Below, piece after piece: positions 13,155-28,352 of a stretch of DNA of 64,000 nt. The first letter of the stretch is position 1. Every line of letters begins with the position of its first letter. The notes beneath the pieces are model-generated. The model saw only the letters and a list, made by a program, of their open reading frames with translations, had not been told where the DNA came from and did no database searches. A program made the translations under genes and the position numbers. Source of the stretch: Edolisoma coerulescens (taxonomy: Eukaryota > Chordata > Aves > Passeriformes > Campephagidae); contig VWZW01004023.1 of the NCBI GenBank assembly GCA_013397115.1, positions 248,001 to 312,000 of the forward strand, read 5' to 3'.

Positions 13155-16100
13155 CCAGTAATTCAATTGTGGGGTTTTTTTCCCCTGTGATATGCCTGCT
13201 TACATCCTTATCACTCCATAAAGTCCCATATGCTAAATACCCTTTTATATAATAAAAAATAAATATTTACTGCTTCCTCAAGTTTGCAATCTAGTAGCGA
13301 TTTGTTGTAAACAGAAATGACACATTTTGAAGCTCTGTAAACTCATTGAAAGGAAGTGCATTTGAGGTTAGCACGGAATTCTGTTTATCTTCTTTCTGCA
13401 GCATGTTGCATGATTCCCATACTTGCAAATCCTTTCATTAGCAATAAAATCATCAGATTTTCTTTTACACAATCCATTCCTGCTAATTCAAGTATTTTTT
13501 TTTCATCTGAAACTTTCATCACAATTTACAGCTAAATCTAACCATATAAAATTATCTTTGTTCCCTCTCTTTCCTGTGTGAGTTTTGACGTATTATATAG
13601 CTTAATCTTCTGGGAAGGTTTTACTTACTGTCAGCATGTCAGAGGCAGAAAGATCCATGAGTCAGTGCAAGTCACCTATATAGAGAGAAGGAGCGTTCAG
13701 TATAAGAAAGGACAGCAAAACTTGACTTGTTATTAGCAAAAACTAGGAAAACAACCCAAATAACCAGAAGTTTTATTCTTACAAATTAGAGTATAGAAAA
13801 GAGAAATTTCTATTAAAAGGAAAGCATAGAAAGGTCAAATTTTCTGTTGTAGCACTAAAAAATCCTGGTCTTCAATGGGGAGATCACAGAAGAGTTAATG
13901 GGAAAGCACAAGTGGATGTCTCACAATATCACTGTTGCTCAAGATCCTTTGGGTAGAGCCACGGCTACAACCACAGAGTAATACAAAAGGAAAGATGAGC
14001 TAACCAATGTTTTATAGCAAAGGCTATCAATTTAAAAACCAACTGATTGACCTTAGGAATGCCATAGTTGTCCAGATGAAAATATAAGGATATGCAACTG
14101 AATTTTAAGAAATTACTGAAACAATACAAAAAATCAAGTTTTCCTATTAAGAATGCAGTCAATATTATCTTATTTACCAAGCACTAGAGGTAAAGAAGCT
14201 AGAAGAGGCTTCTCAGCTTCCATGGAATTGAAATAAGGTTCTAGTAGAAATTACTCTGAAATAAAAGGACTCATGGAGAAAACATTTTCCTTGTGTGGGA
14301 TTTATAACCACTTTAGAGAATGTTGCAGTAGGAACTTGCTATGATTTTCACTAGGTCCAAACTAGCTCTGGTATCAACATGATTTTAATAGAAAGAGGAT
14401 ATTGTGGATGAACGGAAGTTGGCATTTGCTGGCCAGAATAATAAAATCAAAATACTGGGAGAAAGGAGAGGGTTTCCCAAACACCTCTTGTAGAGAATAC
14501 GCACCTTACAACTTAATGAGAATCAAGGCTGATCTGAAATGGATTTATTTTAGTTTCTACTGCCTATAGAGTTTGAGGAATATTATTGGAAAATACAGAC
14601 TGCTGGAGTTACATATAAGGCTACTTCGGTTGAAGACATGGAATGAGGTACATTAGGTGAAAAGGTCTCTCAGAAGTCCTTGTGTGATTACAAATGATGT
14701 ATTGAAAGTCAAAAAGAGGACTCAAGAAGAAATAAGAGAAATATGGAGAAGGAAGAACAAGAAGAAGGAAAGAGTTTGGTAAAAGCTAAAGAAATGCACC
14801 ATCAATTTAATTCTTTCTGTCTCTTAAATCTAAAATTGAAGGTACACTCTTACCCTGTCAATCCTGCAAAGCATCTGCTTTTCATACTCTTCATAGGAAG
14901 TTTTCTGATCAGAACTGAATTATTTCAGCTGTACCTGAAATTTCAGTTTCTAATCAAATTTTTTTGTGGAGAGCTGAAGTTTCATTCCTAGATTTGTCCC
15001 TTTTCCACAGGATTTGTCAATCTTTGTTAAGGAAACACAGCTACTCCCCATATCCTGTAAGGTGATACACTTCTCTCTTTATTAATTAATATAAGAAACG
15101 CTGAAAGACCTTTCAGAAGGTCTCTGATCATGGCACAACATTTTCTGTGCCGCAGCTACTTTCTCTGTTTGAAAGCAATCAGTATGTAATTGCTGGTACT
15201 GGTTCTAGATAAGCCTATGGAACTAGATGGAAAAATTAATTTGCATTTCTAAAACTACAGTTGATGTACATTAGAATTGCTTTAAAATTATGGGTTGATT
15301 ACATAGATATGAGATATTTTACCTCCTTATGGAATTTCATAGTAAGACATGATTTTTTTTTAATTCAAAGGTATATCTAAAAAAATTATTTCCTGACGTA
15401 AAGCTGTGTAGGATGTTTTCATAATCTTCAGTGACAAATGAAATGCATCTTTTAGGTCAATCAGACATACTACTGTGGAAAAGTCAGAACATATTATCCT
15501 TTATTATTGCTTGCCCAGATAAGCTGTGTATTCAAAGATACTGAATATATACTTAGACTGTGCTCCTCTATCACATGAAATATAAGTGAAAGACATGCAT
15601 GTAGTTTTGTTTTTTCATGTGGTGTCTTTTTAATTACTAATAAAGTAGTGCTTATTTTTTCTAGATTTGAATTAACAAACACTTATATTCAGATTTCTGT
15701 ATTTCACTGATATGCCACTAATATGCATAATGCATATACAGCATGAATTATATAATCTGTATTTGAGTGGGAGATGTTTTATGATATTAATCTACTTTCT
15801 TTGAGTACGAAGCCTTGCAATGTATACTGTGCATAATCAGGCAACTGTTTATCCTGCTGTGCACATCATCAGCAGTTTTAAAAGTTGCCAGTCAAGAGGG
15901 TTTTCATTTACCTCAAACGTTTCATCTGTCTATGTAGCCAGAAAACAAATGGAAAGGAATATTTAGAGAGTCTCCCTGTGTTTCCCTGTTCTTCTCACCC
16001 CACTTTTCAGCACACAGATGGAACGGAACTATTCTTTGCCCAGTTATTTTGTAGAAAAAGGCAGGACAGACTTGGGACTGGGTTGAGGGAGCTACGATCT

Positions 16101-18128
16101 TGCAAGCATTGGGCTTGTGAGTGGATCATGGTGGCAGGGAATAGGAAAATTCCCACCCTTCATGTTTTGCTGACAGATGGATGGTTCACAGCTCTCAAAA
16201 CTGTTCACAACGTGCTGAGGCTTGCAGTTCCAGATTGAAAATACTAGGGTTTTTTTACACCTAGATGGTTCCATGAATCTTGATGGATTTCATTTCCATA
16301 AAAATTCTAAAGAACAATCTAAATGATTTCAAATATAAATTGTTTTCAAGCATATCCAGTCGCACTCTGCCAACCTGAATTTTGTGCGGTCACTCCAAGG
16401 TGAAGTCACCAGCCCCAGCACCCCTGCAGCCAAGCATCCTTGCAAAGATCACCAGCTACAGTTTTCTACCAGGAGGCCAAGAATGCACACGGACACAGCA
16501 CACTACTGAGGGACTGACTCTGACAATAAATCTGTCAGTAAGTGTTACTTAGTCAGATAATGACAGAGTAGTTGTACCAGAAGACAATAGCAGTTTGTGT
16601 TGCAGAATTCAGAGGATCACCCCATGGCTGGACGACGTTTCTGTCCTGGATATCCAAATACTTATTTTGTAAGGAAGAATTTCAGTGTTTTTGTTTTGTT
16701 TCCACTTAGTGCATACTTATCATCATTAAAATTACTGTAAATAAGAGATTTTCCTTTAAATAGAAATTAATGTTGGAGTTGAGGCATTTAGGAGCTCTGC
16801 CAGGAGTGTAGCTGTGTGAAAAACACATTTCTAGCCTGTATACATTTGATAATTATGGTTATGCTCCTACAATCTTATATCATGTAATTCTCCATAGAAG
16901 GTTCTTGATGAAAATTCAGAACTGCGATATTGTCAGTTTAAATTTCATTCGTTTTTTAAAAAGAAAAAAATCTTCCCTATGAGAAAATTGTGAATTTCTG
17001 CAGATGTGAAATAAATCCCAAACTCTTTATAGGAGTAAGCCTTTATTTCATATTCCTCATGAGCACCAGCACTTTCTGTCACCTTTTAAAGTTAATGTTT
17101 AAAATAGTACTAAATGTTCTTTTCTTTAGATGTTTTTTTCAGCCTGGGTATAGATGAACAGCTTTTACAATATCTTCTTAATCAGTACTTACATATCCTG
17201 GTGGATTTGACCCTTCTGTCAAGTGTGCTCCCTGATGTAGAAAATTCTGTTTATTTGTACCATTATAACAGCCCAGAAATTAATGGAATTCAGATCTCCT
17301 ATGTTCATCTGCTAAGCCTACAGTACTAACTGTACCATACTCATTAATAAAACAAAAAAGACAACCTATTTATCATCCTCTGAGATTTCTTTTTAGCAAC
17401 CAAGTTCCTACATTGATAAATACAGCAAAATTCATTTCTTTCATGCCAGTGCTTCCATAACACAATTGCTTTTCTGAGCACAAAGTGCAGCTTGCACATT
17501 GACTGGGACTTAGGTTCATATTGCATTCCTTTTCTGTCTTCATTGTTATCCAATGCTGAGCTCTATAGACAAACACACTGTTTCCACCAAAGAAAAAGAG
17601 CTCTAAGGACTTTAATGGTAAGCCAAAGTCTGCTGTCAAATTATTTCTTCATACTCCATCTCTATTATAGATGTACATGGTGAAGATTCAGTTTTAGCTC
17701 TGATTTTCCCTGGAGTCCTAGTGGAGGTCCAAGTGCCTGTTCATGGAGCAGGTCACTCTGATCGGGTCACTTACAAGTGGAGCAAAGCATGCACAGATTT
17801 ATCCTGGGGCACCTATCCTGTCCCAGGCTTTTCCTGAGCCAAATATACATCTTTTGAGCTGAAAATCAATTCCAGCAATCAGGAAGTAATAGAGATGGAA
17901 GATGACTAGGGGGTAGTGATACAGTCATGACTGTTTTTAATTTTGTGCAGACAAGGCCAACTTATGAGTGCAGTCAGTGTATGAATATAAAGGTCTTGAT
18001 ATTCAGCACTCCTCCCTCTGTTGAGACAAGGCCGAACAAGGGAATGTTGCACATCAAGTCCTTAGATTCAGAGAATGGCTTTCGTTCTTCGTAAAGAACT
18101 CCAGCTTTGAATCGTCTGCTTGGAAAGC

Positions 18129-18148
18129 TCTCATGAGATCTCATGAGA
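18129..18148. repeat. perfect 20-base palindrome
   Basis: TCTCATGAGATCTCATGAGA equals its own reverse complement. It also contains CTCATGAG twice as a direct repeat. No neighbouring feature explains it. Confidence 0.9.
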
Positions 18149-21019
18149 ATTTTAGTGATTCTACTGAAGGTAAATAGTTCATGAGGACTGTTAAATTGAC
18201 CTTTATTATTAAGAAGAGGTATGCTGAGGCGTCCCCACTGATTGCTGAGTAGTGCTATAGTGAGATTCTGTCTGAGAAAGTGGGTACATTTTGGACTGGC
18301 TGCAGTTTTTGGAAGGTTAGAATACCCAGCTTCAAATTCAGTAAACTTCAGTAACTCAGGTGTCTATCATAGTATGCCAGTTTGGGAAAAATTATGTCTG
18401 GTCCATTATGCAAACAAAACCAATTTTTTTGAAATGTGAAAAAACATTCATGATTAATACCCTACAAAATGAGCTGTTGAAAAGCTGTCATGACAAAAAA
18501 GCAGCCTGCCCTTTTTTACCAGCTACTCTAGCAAGGGGTAAAGGCTGTGTTTAATGATGTGGAAAGTAGTTCTTAGTACCTCAGCATCACTGCCTTTGCT
18601 GTCAAAATAACCATTCATTTCCGTGGCTTGAAATGGACTCTGTGCAGCTTTTTATGAAATGCTTTGAAAGCCAAGCATTGTTGCCTTGTGAGTTTATGGA
18701 ATTCACATGGTAGCTTCAAAGAAGAATTATATGCATTTGAACTGCATGAAGCCCTAACTGGAATGAACATGATGATTCAGATAACTCCTGATGATGCTCT
18801 CCTATAGAAAATTGGACATTGCATACATTCTTGTACAACAAAACTACCCAGTTACTTCTATTCTTCGAGCATTAATCTGCAGCAGAGCAGTTTTTGCTTG
18901 AAGCACTGCTGTACTCTAGGGCTGACAATGTGGATGTGATTGCGATGTGCCGGTCTTTAAGGCTATAATTGTCATACGGTACTTTGTGCTCCTCTAGCAG
19001 GCCTCCATGATACTGGAAGTGAACAGAGACAATGGATATCCCATGGAAACTGAGCAACCCACCTATGTTATGCTGGATGCTGCTCCTACTGAATTCAGTG
19101 GCAGTGTTTTCAATTATATCAGTGTGAGTGGTATCGTGCCTGTCTGTGTGGGAATAGAAATGAGAGGCAAAGAAGAAAAGATCTGCATGAATCACATACA
19201 AATTAGTTTCTCAGTGTTTGATTTTAATAAAAGGTTGTTGGAAAAAGGGAAGAAAGGTAAGACTAGGAATGTAATTTTACTGCAGTTAAACTGTTCTCGT
19301 CAGTATAATTTCATCACATGAACTTCCTTTTGTCTTAAAACATTAACAATTGTCCTGCCTGAGGTCTGCCTTCCTCTCCCTCCAGAGCATCTGGCTCATC
19401 AGCTTCGGGACTGTGGCCTTTAGTGTCTGGCTTTGTGAAAAGCTACCTGCTGCTTCTATGTTTGTTATTGCTGCTGTGTGAGTTGGACCTGTGAAATCCT
19501 GGGAAATGCCATTGCCTCCACGTGTGGTCCTCATTACCAGAGATCTGCCGGGTCAGCCTTTCTTACATCCCTTTCTTCCCCGCTCTCTTCAAAATTTCCT
19601 GTCCTCAGATTCACAAATCCATGTACTCTCTCACACAGACAAGTATTGTATGTTTTCATATTTTGGTTCCTATTGTTTTACTGCAGTGATCTGCTGTCTG
19701 CTTTTGGCATCTGCCTTCCATCTGGGTGAACCACTATTTTTAATGAAGTACCTTTCAGGAATACAGAAGAGATTACGTGTAGGACAGGACCATTTCTAAA
19801 CCTATAGTTTCCCATACTTATGATAAGCTGTGCTACATAATATGTGTCAAATTCTTATCTCATGCTAAATTAATGTTAAATGTAATTAAAAAGTGAAAAT
19901 CAAGTCAGTGTTAGCATTCAAGCCACACTCACGTTTTTGCATCTTTACTTTCAGAATTCCTTAACAGCAAAATGTCATGAAGGGAAGTTCAATAATCAGA
20001 GATGGCAGAAGTACATGGATGCAGGAACTCAGAACAGATGAGATTTTAATGAAGAAAAAGTCATAATTCAAATGTGAATCTAATTCATCAAAATGGAAAT
20101 TGCAACACAAAAAGAATAGGTCAAAAGATCAGAAATTCATGCATTTTGCTTTCTTACCTTCCTAGCTGTTAGGCGTAGTATTTAGAAAGTTCTAGAGCTT
20201 TTGGATATGAACTATTATTAAAGTACAAATCAAGAATTTAATTTTAACTTTGAAGTGTTGATAAGGTACTGTAGACTCAAGAACATACTGAATATGAAGT
20301 ACAGGCTAGTATTTTTAAAAGACAATGTAATAGTAGGTGTAATTATTTTCTTTTATTTCATAATAGATTCCTAAATTATATTATAAATTTTATATATTCT
20401 ACTCAGTAATTCAAATATTTGACTATCAAACTGAAAAAAGGAAGAAAAAAGAAAAGGAGAAATAGAAATTTTATCTGAACTGTGTGAAACTTCCATTTTA
20501 AAATAATAATTATAATAAAAATGTGGCTTTAGAAAATTTTTGTACTTATTAAAAAATACACATCAAAGCAACTTCAGTAAACTCATTATGTTTAACATTA
20601 TTTATGCAACACTTTGTTATATTAAAACCACTTATGTTTCTTTATGAAATTAAAGTAAAAGAAACATTCATCAAAACCATGAAGGCCGATGTTGTTTAAA
20701 CCAAAGTCATGCACAGACAAAGGATTTTCCTGCATACTTGTTTGTGGAGGGTTTTGGCTTATTTTAGGAGCAAGTGTCTGTGATTGCAGTTACAAAATTT
20801 AACTCTAGGATTACATTATTTCTCAAGTTTTTTCTGATTTCCCTGTGATAGCCTTTTCTGCTGAAGACAAGTAGAAATGCCAACAAAGGCGTGTTTGCAG
20901 TAGCAGAAGTAAATGGGAGTTTGGAGCAGGGTGAGCAGTAGTAGACAGAGAGCTGTGTAAGTCCTGTAGGTGATTCTGTGAGGGAGAGAGCAATGAAAAG
21001 TGAAACACAAGAAGAGCAG

Positions 21020-21960
21020 ACAGTTGGTAATAGGGACAATGAATGAAAAAACCAGGAGCGTGAGGGTCGGGGCCTCAGACATGGGTGTCAGAGGAGCTGG
21101 TGAGTGATACTCAGCAAAACACATCTGAGAGCACCCACTCGTCCTGGGAGGCACCCATGGAGCTGGGGACATAGTACTGCTTGGAGGCATGACTAGCAAG
21201 GGAGAAGAATTTTTTTAGAAAAGCCCCTTACCCATTGTTTTTCCTCCTCCGCGTGGCAGGAATGGACAGCATAGACAGAGCCAGGATGAGAAGATGGATT
21301 GAGTTGCTTGGGCCTCTGACACAGGAAGAAAGACATGACAAGACGTGCAGCCAAAGCCTCAGTAAGAGGATCTGGAGCAGTTGGAAGAGTGACAGTGACC
21401 TGAAGCACTTGGAGTACAAGTCTGTCACAATGCACCTTTTGCCACAGAAGGCTCATGAGTCCACAGAGAGGAGGATGTACCCATGGCCACCCACCTGGGA
21501 AGAAAATTTCTGTATGTGCCGCCCATGGCCTGAGGTGCAAGTGGAGGATGGCTCTGAGGGGTTCATTACACACACCCCACAACTCTCCTGTCCTCCCCGG
21601 ATGAGAAGACATCCCATCTCTTGGTGACCGGCAAAATGTACAGGTGAGAAAATGGAGGGGCTGGAGGACAGACATGAACAGATGACTGTGGATCCCAGTT
21701 CGGGGATGGTTGGGCTCTAAGTGAGACTGACAACTTGAGGGATATGCAGGGAGAGTGGACTGAGGAGAAGGTCTGGAGAACAGGGGCTGAATGGGCAGGG
21801 GCTGCCCTATGGCAGGGCACCCAGGACAGGGGGGAGCACAGGAGGCCCCTACAGCAGGAAACAAGGTGGGTGGGCTACCCTGTGCACCAGCAGGAGAGCG
21901 AGAAAGCAAATGCACTCTTTACCGAGATGAAAGAAGACACGAGGTCATTAGGAAGACAAG
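21020..21960. other. GC-rich patch with long open frames on both strands, nature unknown
   Basis: Base composition is clearly more G/C-rich than its flanks, and few stops occur. The minus strand is open for 240 codons from an ATG (21193-21915), and the plus strand for 130 codons (21235-21627). The minus product is Pro/Ser/Leu/Cys-rich; the plus product is Arg/Trp/Glu-rich. I recognise no domain in either. A donor-like ACAG/GTGAGA occurs near 21642 on the plus strand. It may be a decayed repeat, a pseudogene or a non-coding exon. Confidence 0.3.
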
Positions 21961-24900
21961 GGTGTCAAAGCTATCAAAAATGTAGGACAGAGAGAAACTG
22001 AAATTCAGAACAGGTCTAGTGGGGATCTTTCAAGATTTACAGCTTTCATTCTGACCAAGGGCTGTGACTGAGCAGGACTTGGCTGGTTTTTCTTGTGGGG
22101 GAAAACTAAGTGAGCTCAGTGGTGCAACCTGAGACCAAAACAGTCGGATAAGCCTTCAGCTCTTTCAGATGGCTTGCCTTTGTTCCAATGTTTTGCCTGA
22201 ACATGAAACACAATCAAAATTCAAATTTAGCAGAGTCCCACAAGCTTGCAAGGCTAATCCCATGCTTTGAAAATGTCCAGAGCAAATTCCCCCCCAGACA
22301 GCTCACATGTCACCTCTCTGATTTAGTGACAAGACATGTTCAGCAGGATCCCCTCTGCTCCAAAATTAAACCCAAACAGTGCAAAGATAATTCTTCCATC
22401 CCCTGCAAGGATCAGAGAACTGGCTAATGGCAAAATCCCTTTGAAGCAGGAGTTGGATGCATTTATGCTGTGGACAGAGGAAGGGAAATTGTAGTGATAC
22501 AGCAGCTTCATTAACTTGTGAAAGAAAATGTAGGCCATGTTCTGAAACACTGTGGTAAAGTCCAAGCATTCTCCATATTGGGGTTTCAAATTTTCAGACC
22601 TCCTCGTGATTCACTGATGTAGCACTGCCAAATAGATGACTTCTAGAAAGAGGCTGCATCTGCATCTTTTCTGTCTACCATGAATACATCTAGCTGCCAC
22701 CACATGCTTCCTGCCTTGACTTTCCCTATTTCTTTATTATACTGAGAACACAAAATAATACAGCGCATACTCTGTCACCGACAAGTGCTTTTCAGCCTTC
22801 AATTGGCAAAACCTGACATTTATTTCCCATAAAAACCACTCTTGCATAACAGCAAGCGGACTTGGAAACCGTGACATGCTTTCCATCATTAGCTATTTTT
22901 CTTTCAAAGTGCCCAAAATTTGTTGTGCTTATTGGTGGAACTGCAGTATTTTGGAAAGACAGACCCTGTAATATGATGTGCCTGGCACTTATTCTTGTGC
23001 ACTGAACTGGACCTTTCATGGGAATCAGGTTTAGGTGACATGTAAAACTGGATAGAAACTGGGTGCCTCATTTGCTTGGTGGGAACCTCAAAATGCTCAG
23101 GGAGCTCTGGGTGCAAGGAGAGGTTCCCAGTGCCTTTAGGTAGGATGCTGAGGACTATTATTTTCAATCTAGTATCTGAGATAGGATTGCAATTTTGTAG
23201 TAGATATCCAAGTTGTGATAAACTCTACCTTAACTTTAGCCATCTAAAAGTTAAGAGTCTAGTCTAATGTTTCTTAAGACTCACTTTTACCAGGCCCAGT
23301 TCTTCAGGCATGGCACACACTGTGTAATGCAGTTTAACTGCTTGGCTACAGCTCTGCTACTTCTAGATCTAAATTACTCTATGTTCCTCTGGCTGCTATT
23401 TCTCTGTGGTCAGATCCTGCACAATCTGGAATAAAAATGCTCTGCAGAGAAGGATCGAGCTAACATCAAAAAATATCCTGAAAAGTCTCACATACAAACT
23501 AGATATGAGTCTTGCAATGCTTTGTAAAGAATATACTGACAGCCATTCTTAGGCCCCTGATTTTATCTGTGTGACAGCTCAAGGAATCTAGAAACCTCAC
23601 TTCGGGCTCCAGAAGATAAAAGATGTTATATTTCTGTTCATGTGGATTCATTTCCTTGATTTACAGCATTATCTTTTTATCTCAAAGATAAAGTTGAAAC
23701 AATTCTTCCTGCTCCCTTAGTATCTAGAGTCTGAGAACTGCAATAATGAAAGTTTGATAGGGTCTTAATGAACTAAATTGGCCAAGGTTGCTTCTTGATG
23801 AGACAGCTCTGTGACCCATTTTATCTTCAGTTTTCAGAAGCTTGTGAAACTAACTTGAAACCAGAGAAGACAGCTCCAAAATGCAAAGACAGACATGATG
23901 GTTCCCAGAGGAGAAGAGAGAAAATTCGCAATATCCTCAGCCAAAATTTGGTGATATTCAGAGTTAGGCTTCGATTCAGACCCACCTAGTTATTCCCAGA
24001 AAGTCTCTGGTGGAATACTGATGAAGGTATCCCTTTGTAAAAAGCACAGTATTTTTCATTTAATTCCTTAGCAATTGATTAGCATTGTAGAAACTGTATA
24101 CATAGTAACAATGGCTTCACAGAAGGGTAATTTCTTTTATTGTGTATTACTTCCTTGAATCAAATGTTCCAGTTGTGTGGGCCTTGTCAGGCTAACAATA
24201 CCTCCATTTTCTGAATTCAGTATTTTTTTATTTACCATAATTGCCTTACAAGTAATTGATTTCTGTCACGAACAGACGTCAGCTTCAGAAATCCTCCAGT
24301 TGTCATTGGTAGCCATTTCCCCAAAGTAGTCATTAGCTTAGCAATAATGATGCTTAGCTCTTGGAAGAAAATGGAAATCTTTCTCTGCATGTCAGTAAAC
24401 TCATCAGACCCCTTTGTGAGTGATGAATAATGTGGCTATTAAATCAACATTTTTGCATAATATTGAAGCTTTCACATGTCAACATAACAATTAACACCTC
24501 CTCCTAAAAATTACTTTTGAGGAAATTACCTCAGCACATTCAGTTACATAAAAAGAAAAGAACATTTTGATGACTCCAGAGTGTTTCTGTTTGGCACATA
24601 CATGACACCACATGCAAAGACAGTGATGGATTCCTTTGCTTTCTGTCTGTTAGAGATCCCAGAGTCATTAAAATGCTAACTTAATACCTGTTTATTTTGT
24701 ACTCCTATTCACAGCACACAGTAAACTTAAATGGTGAGTAGGTGGGAAGGTGTTATTTTGGATCCATCCCAAGCAGTCTTCCATGGCTGACACAAAGTGC
24801 TGTGACTAGCCTGAATAAGAAAATTCACTAGCACTTTTGTCCTTATGAAACAAGCAGCCACTGCTTTCTGCAGTGAGAAAATGCATTCTGAATTTATGCA

Positions 24901-27900
24901 TGTCTTGCTTGCAGAGTCTTTGTACACAGCTCTTTAGCTGGCTCTTTCAGGATCCTTTGAGCCTGATCAAGCTACCCAAGAGAGGGTTGCAGAGGTGCAA
25001 AGTGAAACCTTGAGCTAAGTCCATCAAATCTATCTCGTCACTTGAAAAGATGTATAGAAAGAGGAGACAAACATTTTTGGGAGAATAGGTTGTTTCAGGT
25101 TCCTGCCATTACTCCTTGCAGCTTCTATATTACAACTGACTGCTCCTCAAAAATGTTTGGTTCAAACCTTTTTCTCCCCCCAGATGTGCATAAGGAGGAG
25201 TTAAGCTTTGAGAGCTGGTAATGGCGTAATTTAGGCTGGAGAACTAGAAACTCTTGTGAATGTAGTTCAGGTGTAAAAATGCCGCAGGACAAAATGACAA
25301 GTCAGAGTTTGCTACCGTTCTGACTGGGTCTTGGGTACTTCAGTCTCCCTCTGATCATCCATCTAGTTCTTACACAGGAGAAACATGTGAGTATGAGCTT
25401 TATGGAGCACAAAAATCCTTATATACAAAGAGGTGACAAAACGGATTTCAGAAACACAGAGGCAGTAAAGCAGCAGTCCTCCCCTCTCTTTCTCTTCAGG
25501 AGTACTCCCAGGTATTTCCACAGCATCAGCACAGAAGACAAGGCAAAATCTGCAAGCAAAGACATGCTGTTTTCCAATTATTGAAAATATTAATGGCTTT
25601 TAATTACATTTTTTTAGTACCATTAAGAACATGACAGCCACATCCATTAAGTCTCTTGATAATTATTCATGTTTCTTTTCTGTTCCAGTTACATAAATTA
25701 AATGCATGACATGACAAAGTCATATACTTGGAAGGTCTTTCAAACTAAGTATTGTTAGAAATGGGAGGTTATTGATTATATTCCCACAGCTCAGCTAGGT
25801 CTAACTAGAGGTTTTTTTCTGTTGTGGGTATTGAGTCATATGTCATTTGGTGAACCTCTGCTATGTCTTGAACATTTCGCAACTTCCCCTAGCTGAAGAG
25901 CTGATTTTTCGCTTATTATTTATAAATTTCTATAAGATTGCAAATGACATTCAGTGGCAATTAGAAGAAATCCATGGATCAAAAATGATGACTAATGGAG
26001 ACAAATTAGACATTGCATAGAGCTTTAAAAATAAAACCCACCAATATTAGTCTAGTCAATACTGTTTATAGAGAAATTACTTGCCTACTACAAAAATCCC
26101 AACTTACAATAAGAGATGTCTTCCGGGGGCAGATGTGTTCTATATCAATAGACAAAATAATTGCATATAAAATATGCCACCAAACAGCATTTTCAACACG
26201 TGAGAATAATTCAAGAGCAAACAATTCCCACAAAACTGTAACAGCAGTGGTTCATTGTAATGAGCAAGCCAATCACTCAATTAGCATCACTGATACTGAC
26301 AATTAGTCTTTTGTCTTTTTTGCATCTGGTGCTTTTAGCAAGATTAATTTAATCAAGAAGTTTATCTAGATATTAATTTATTTACCCTCTTGCTCTATAT
26401 TGCAATTTGCATTCGTGGTCAAAAGATCCTAATTCTTTCATTTTCAAGGAACTCTAAATAAGTCTGTATGATTTAAATAAGTACATGGATATACTATAAA
26501 TATGCATAAATAAAAATTATATGTTTCTTTACACTTACTTTAAAGTAGGTGATATTAGGAATATATCTCAGAATGTGATCTTTAATTATTTTTGCCACAG
26601 ATCTGAGTAAAATTCAATGCAGTTTTGCATGAACAAAACAAGGTAGGTCGTGATTAATGACCAGGTGTTGCTCTCCTTCATTACCCTGGGAAATAGCATG
26701 ACTGTGGGTGAGAGACTTAGGCTCATTATCAGTCCCAGTATTGTAAAATTTTATTTTCTTTTTAATCAATGGTGAAACAGAAGAAAGAACAATCCTTTAA
26801 CTGTGAGAAGTTTCTTCTTTTTTGCTTATAAATTATCTTTTCTCCCTGCTCCGTGAAAAATAATTATCCGTTTGAAAATGAGTTGTCCAGTGTAGAGCAA
26901 TCAAAATATCTTTTGAATTTTTCATAGTTGTATCTAATTATATTTAATTAAACATGTTTTTTAAGTGCAGAATCAAAAATATTGAATAAAATGTTTTGAC
27001 TCTAGTTTTTTTTCCTATAGATTAAGATAACTCAAATTTTGATGTTGATTGTATTGTGCCAAGCAAAAAGTTTGTCCAGTGCACTTTGTCATTTCATAAT
27101 CTGCAACATTCTTCAAAATAGCTAATTCTCACACCTGTTATTCTTCTAGCAGTGCCATATGGCATCACCTCTTCAGTGAGGCTGTAGAAACATTTTCTGC
27201 ACTTAGCCAAATTGCTTACAGCAGATGCCCAACAATGGACATCTCAACCTGGACATCGCAAAATGTAACTTCCGAGTTTATATTGATCTTCATACAAATA
27301 ACTACCTTTCATGATCAAAAGTGTTGTGGTTTCCTTTGTAAGAAAGCAATTTATGCAATTCAAGGAGCTCAAGTAAAAATAAGCTTCTTTTAAAAGAAAC
27401 ATTGTTTTTAGGCCACAAAAGAAATAGAAATTGAAAGTCAGTCTTCTTTTTTTGGTGAAATACACTTGATGCCACTTTTGCTGGCTACAGGAATTGTGGA
27501 CTGAGATAGAAAATACAAAAGTGGAAAGAAATGGTTTCTGAATAAGTCATCTCTCTACAAATCCTACTGTTTCTGTGGTAGAATTAACTTTTCCAGACAC
27601 ACCCCATCCTTCTTCTGTCGTGTGATTTTTATGCATATTGGGCTGGATAGGTGATATTCTGTCAAGAGACTAGATTAATTTGCAAAAGAAATTTGAATAG
27701 GAAACAAAGAGGCCTGACAACAACTCTTCTTACTTGACATTTTTTCCACCCTATTGCCTAGTAGAATTCCCAGTAAGATGCTATGCTGGTTTCAGGCAGT
27801 AGGGTTTTCACTAACATGGGAAGAGCTTAGGGCCAGTATGTAGCTTGGGTCTGTAGGGCTACATCTATAAGTCTGCTTTAGTGAAATACCAGCAAGGAGG

Positions 27901-28290
27901 AAGTGCTGTTAGACAGTGCTCCTGGCATGGTTTTGGTGTAGACATGGTGACTTATATTGTCCCAGCACAGCATCAAATGGAGCTGGCTATGGCAGCCTGC
28001 CTGTAGCCAGGCTTCTGGGGAGGAAGCCAATTTTGCTGTCGCATTCTGGTATCATCTGGCTGCATAGCAAACAACAGTCTCCAGACTGTACTGTAGCAAC
28101 ATAACCATAACTTCCACCCCTTTTATGTGCCTGGTGTTTTAAACTGATTGGCTCTGCCCAGCTCCCATTCAAGCTTCTGAATCCTAATCAACATAAAAGA
28201 TCGTTTCTTATCCTTCACCATCACTCAAGCACAACAAAGTGAATTTTGTTCTATTTTTACCTGAAAAGGTATACAGTTCTCAAAGGACAG

Positions 28291-28352
28291 AACAAAACCC
28301 AAAAAGGGGAAAAAAAAAACCAAAAACAAAAACCAAAAACACCGACCAGAAA
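28291..28352. repeat. A-rich low-complexity tract with CCAAAAAC units
   Basis: Repeated AAAAACC/CCAAAAAC units following an A9 run. Produces Lys/Pro/Thr-rich spurious frames. Confidence 0.8.

Larger units (their letters stand above)
12240..21015. other. intergenic, AT-rich, no gene seen
   Basis: No coding exon or recognisable retroelement. Contains the AAAT microsatellite and the 20-base palindrome. Confidence 0.7.
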
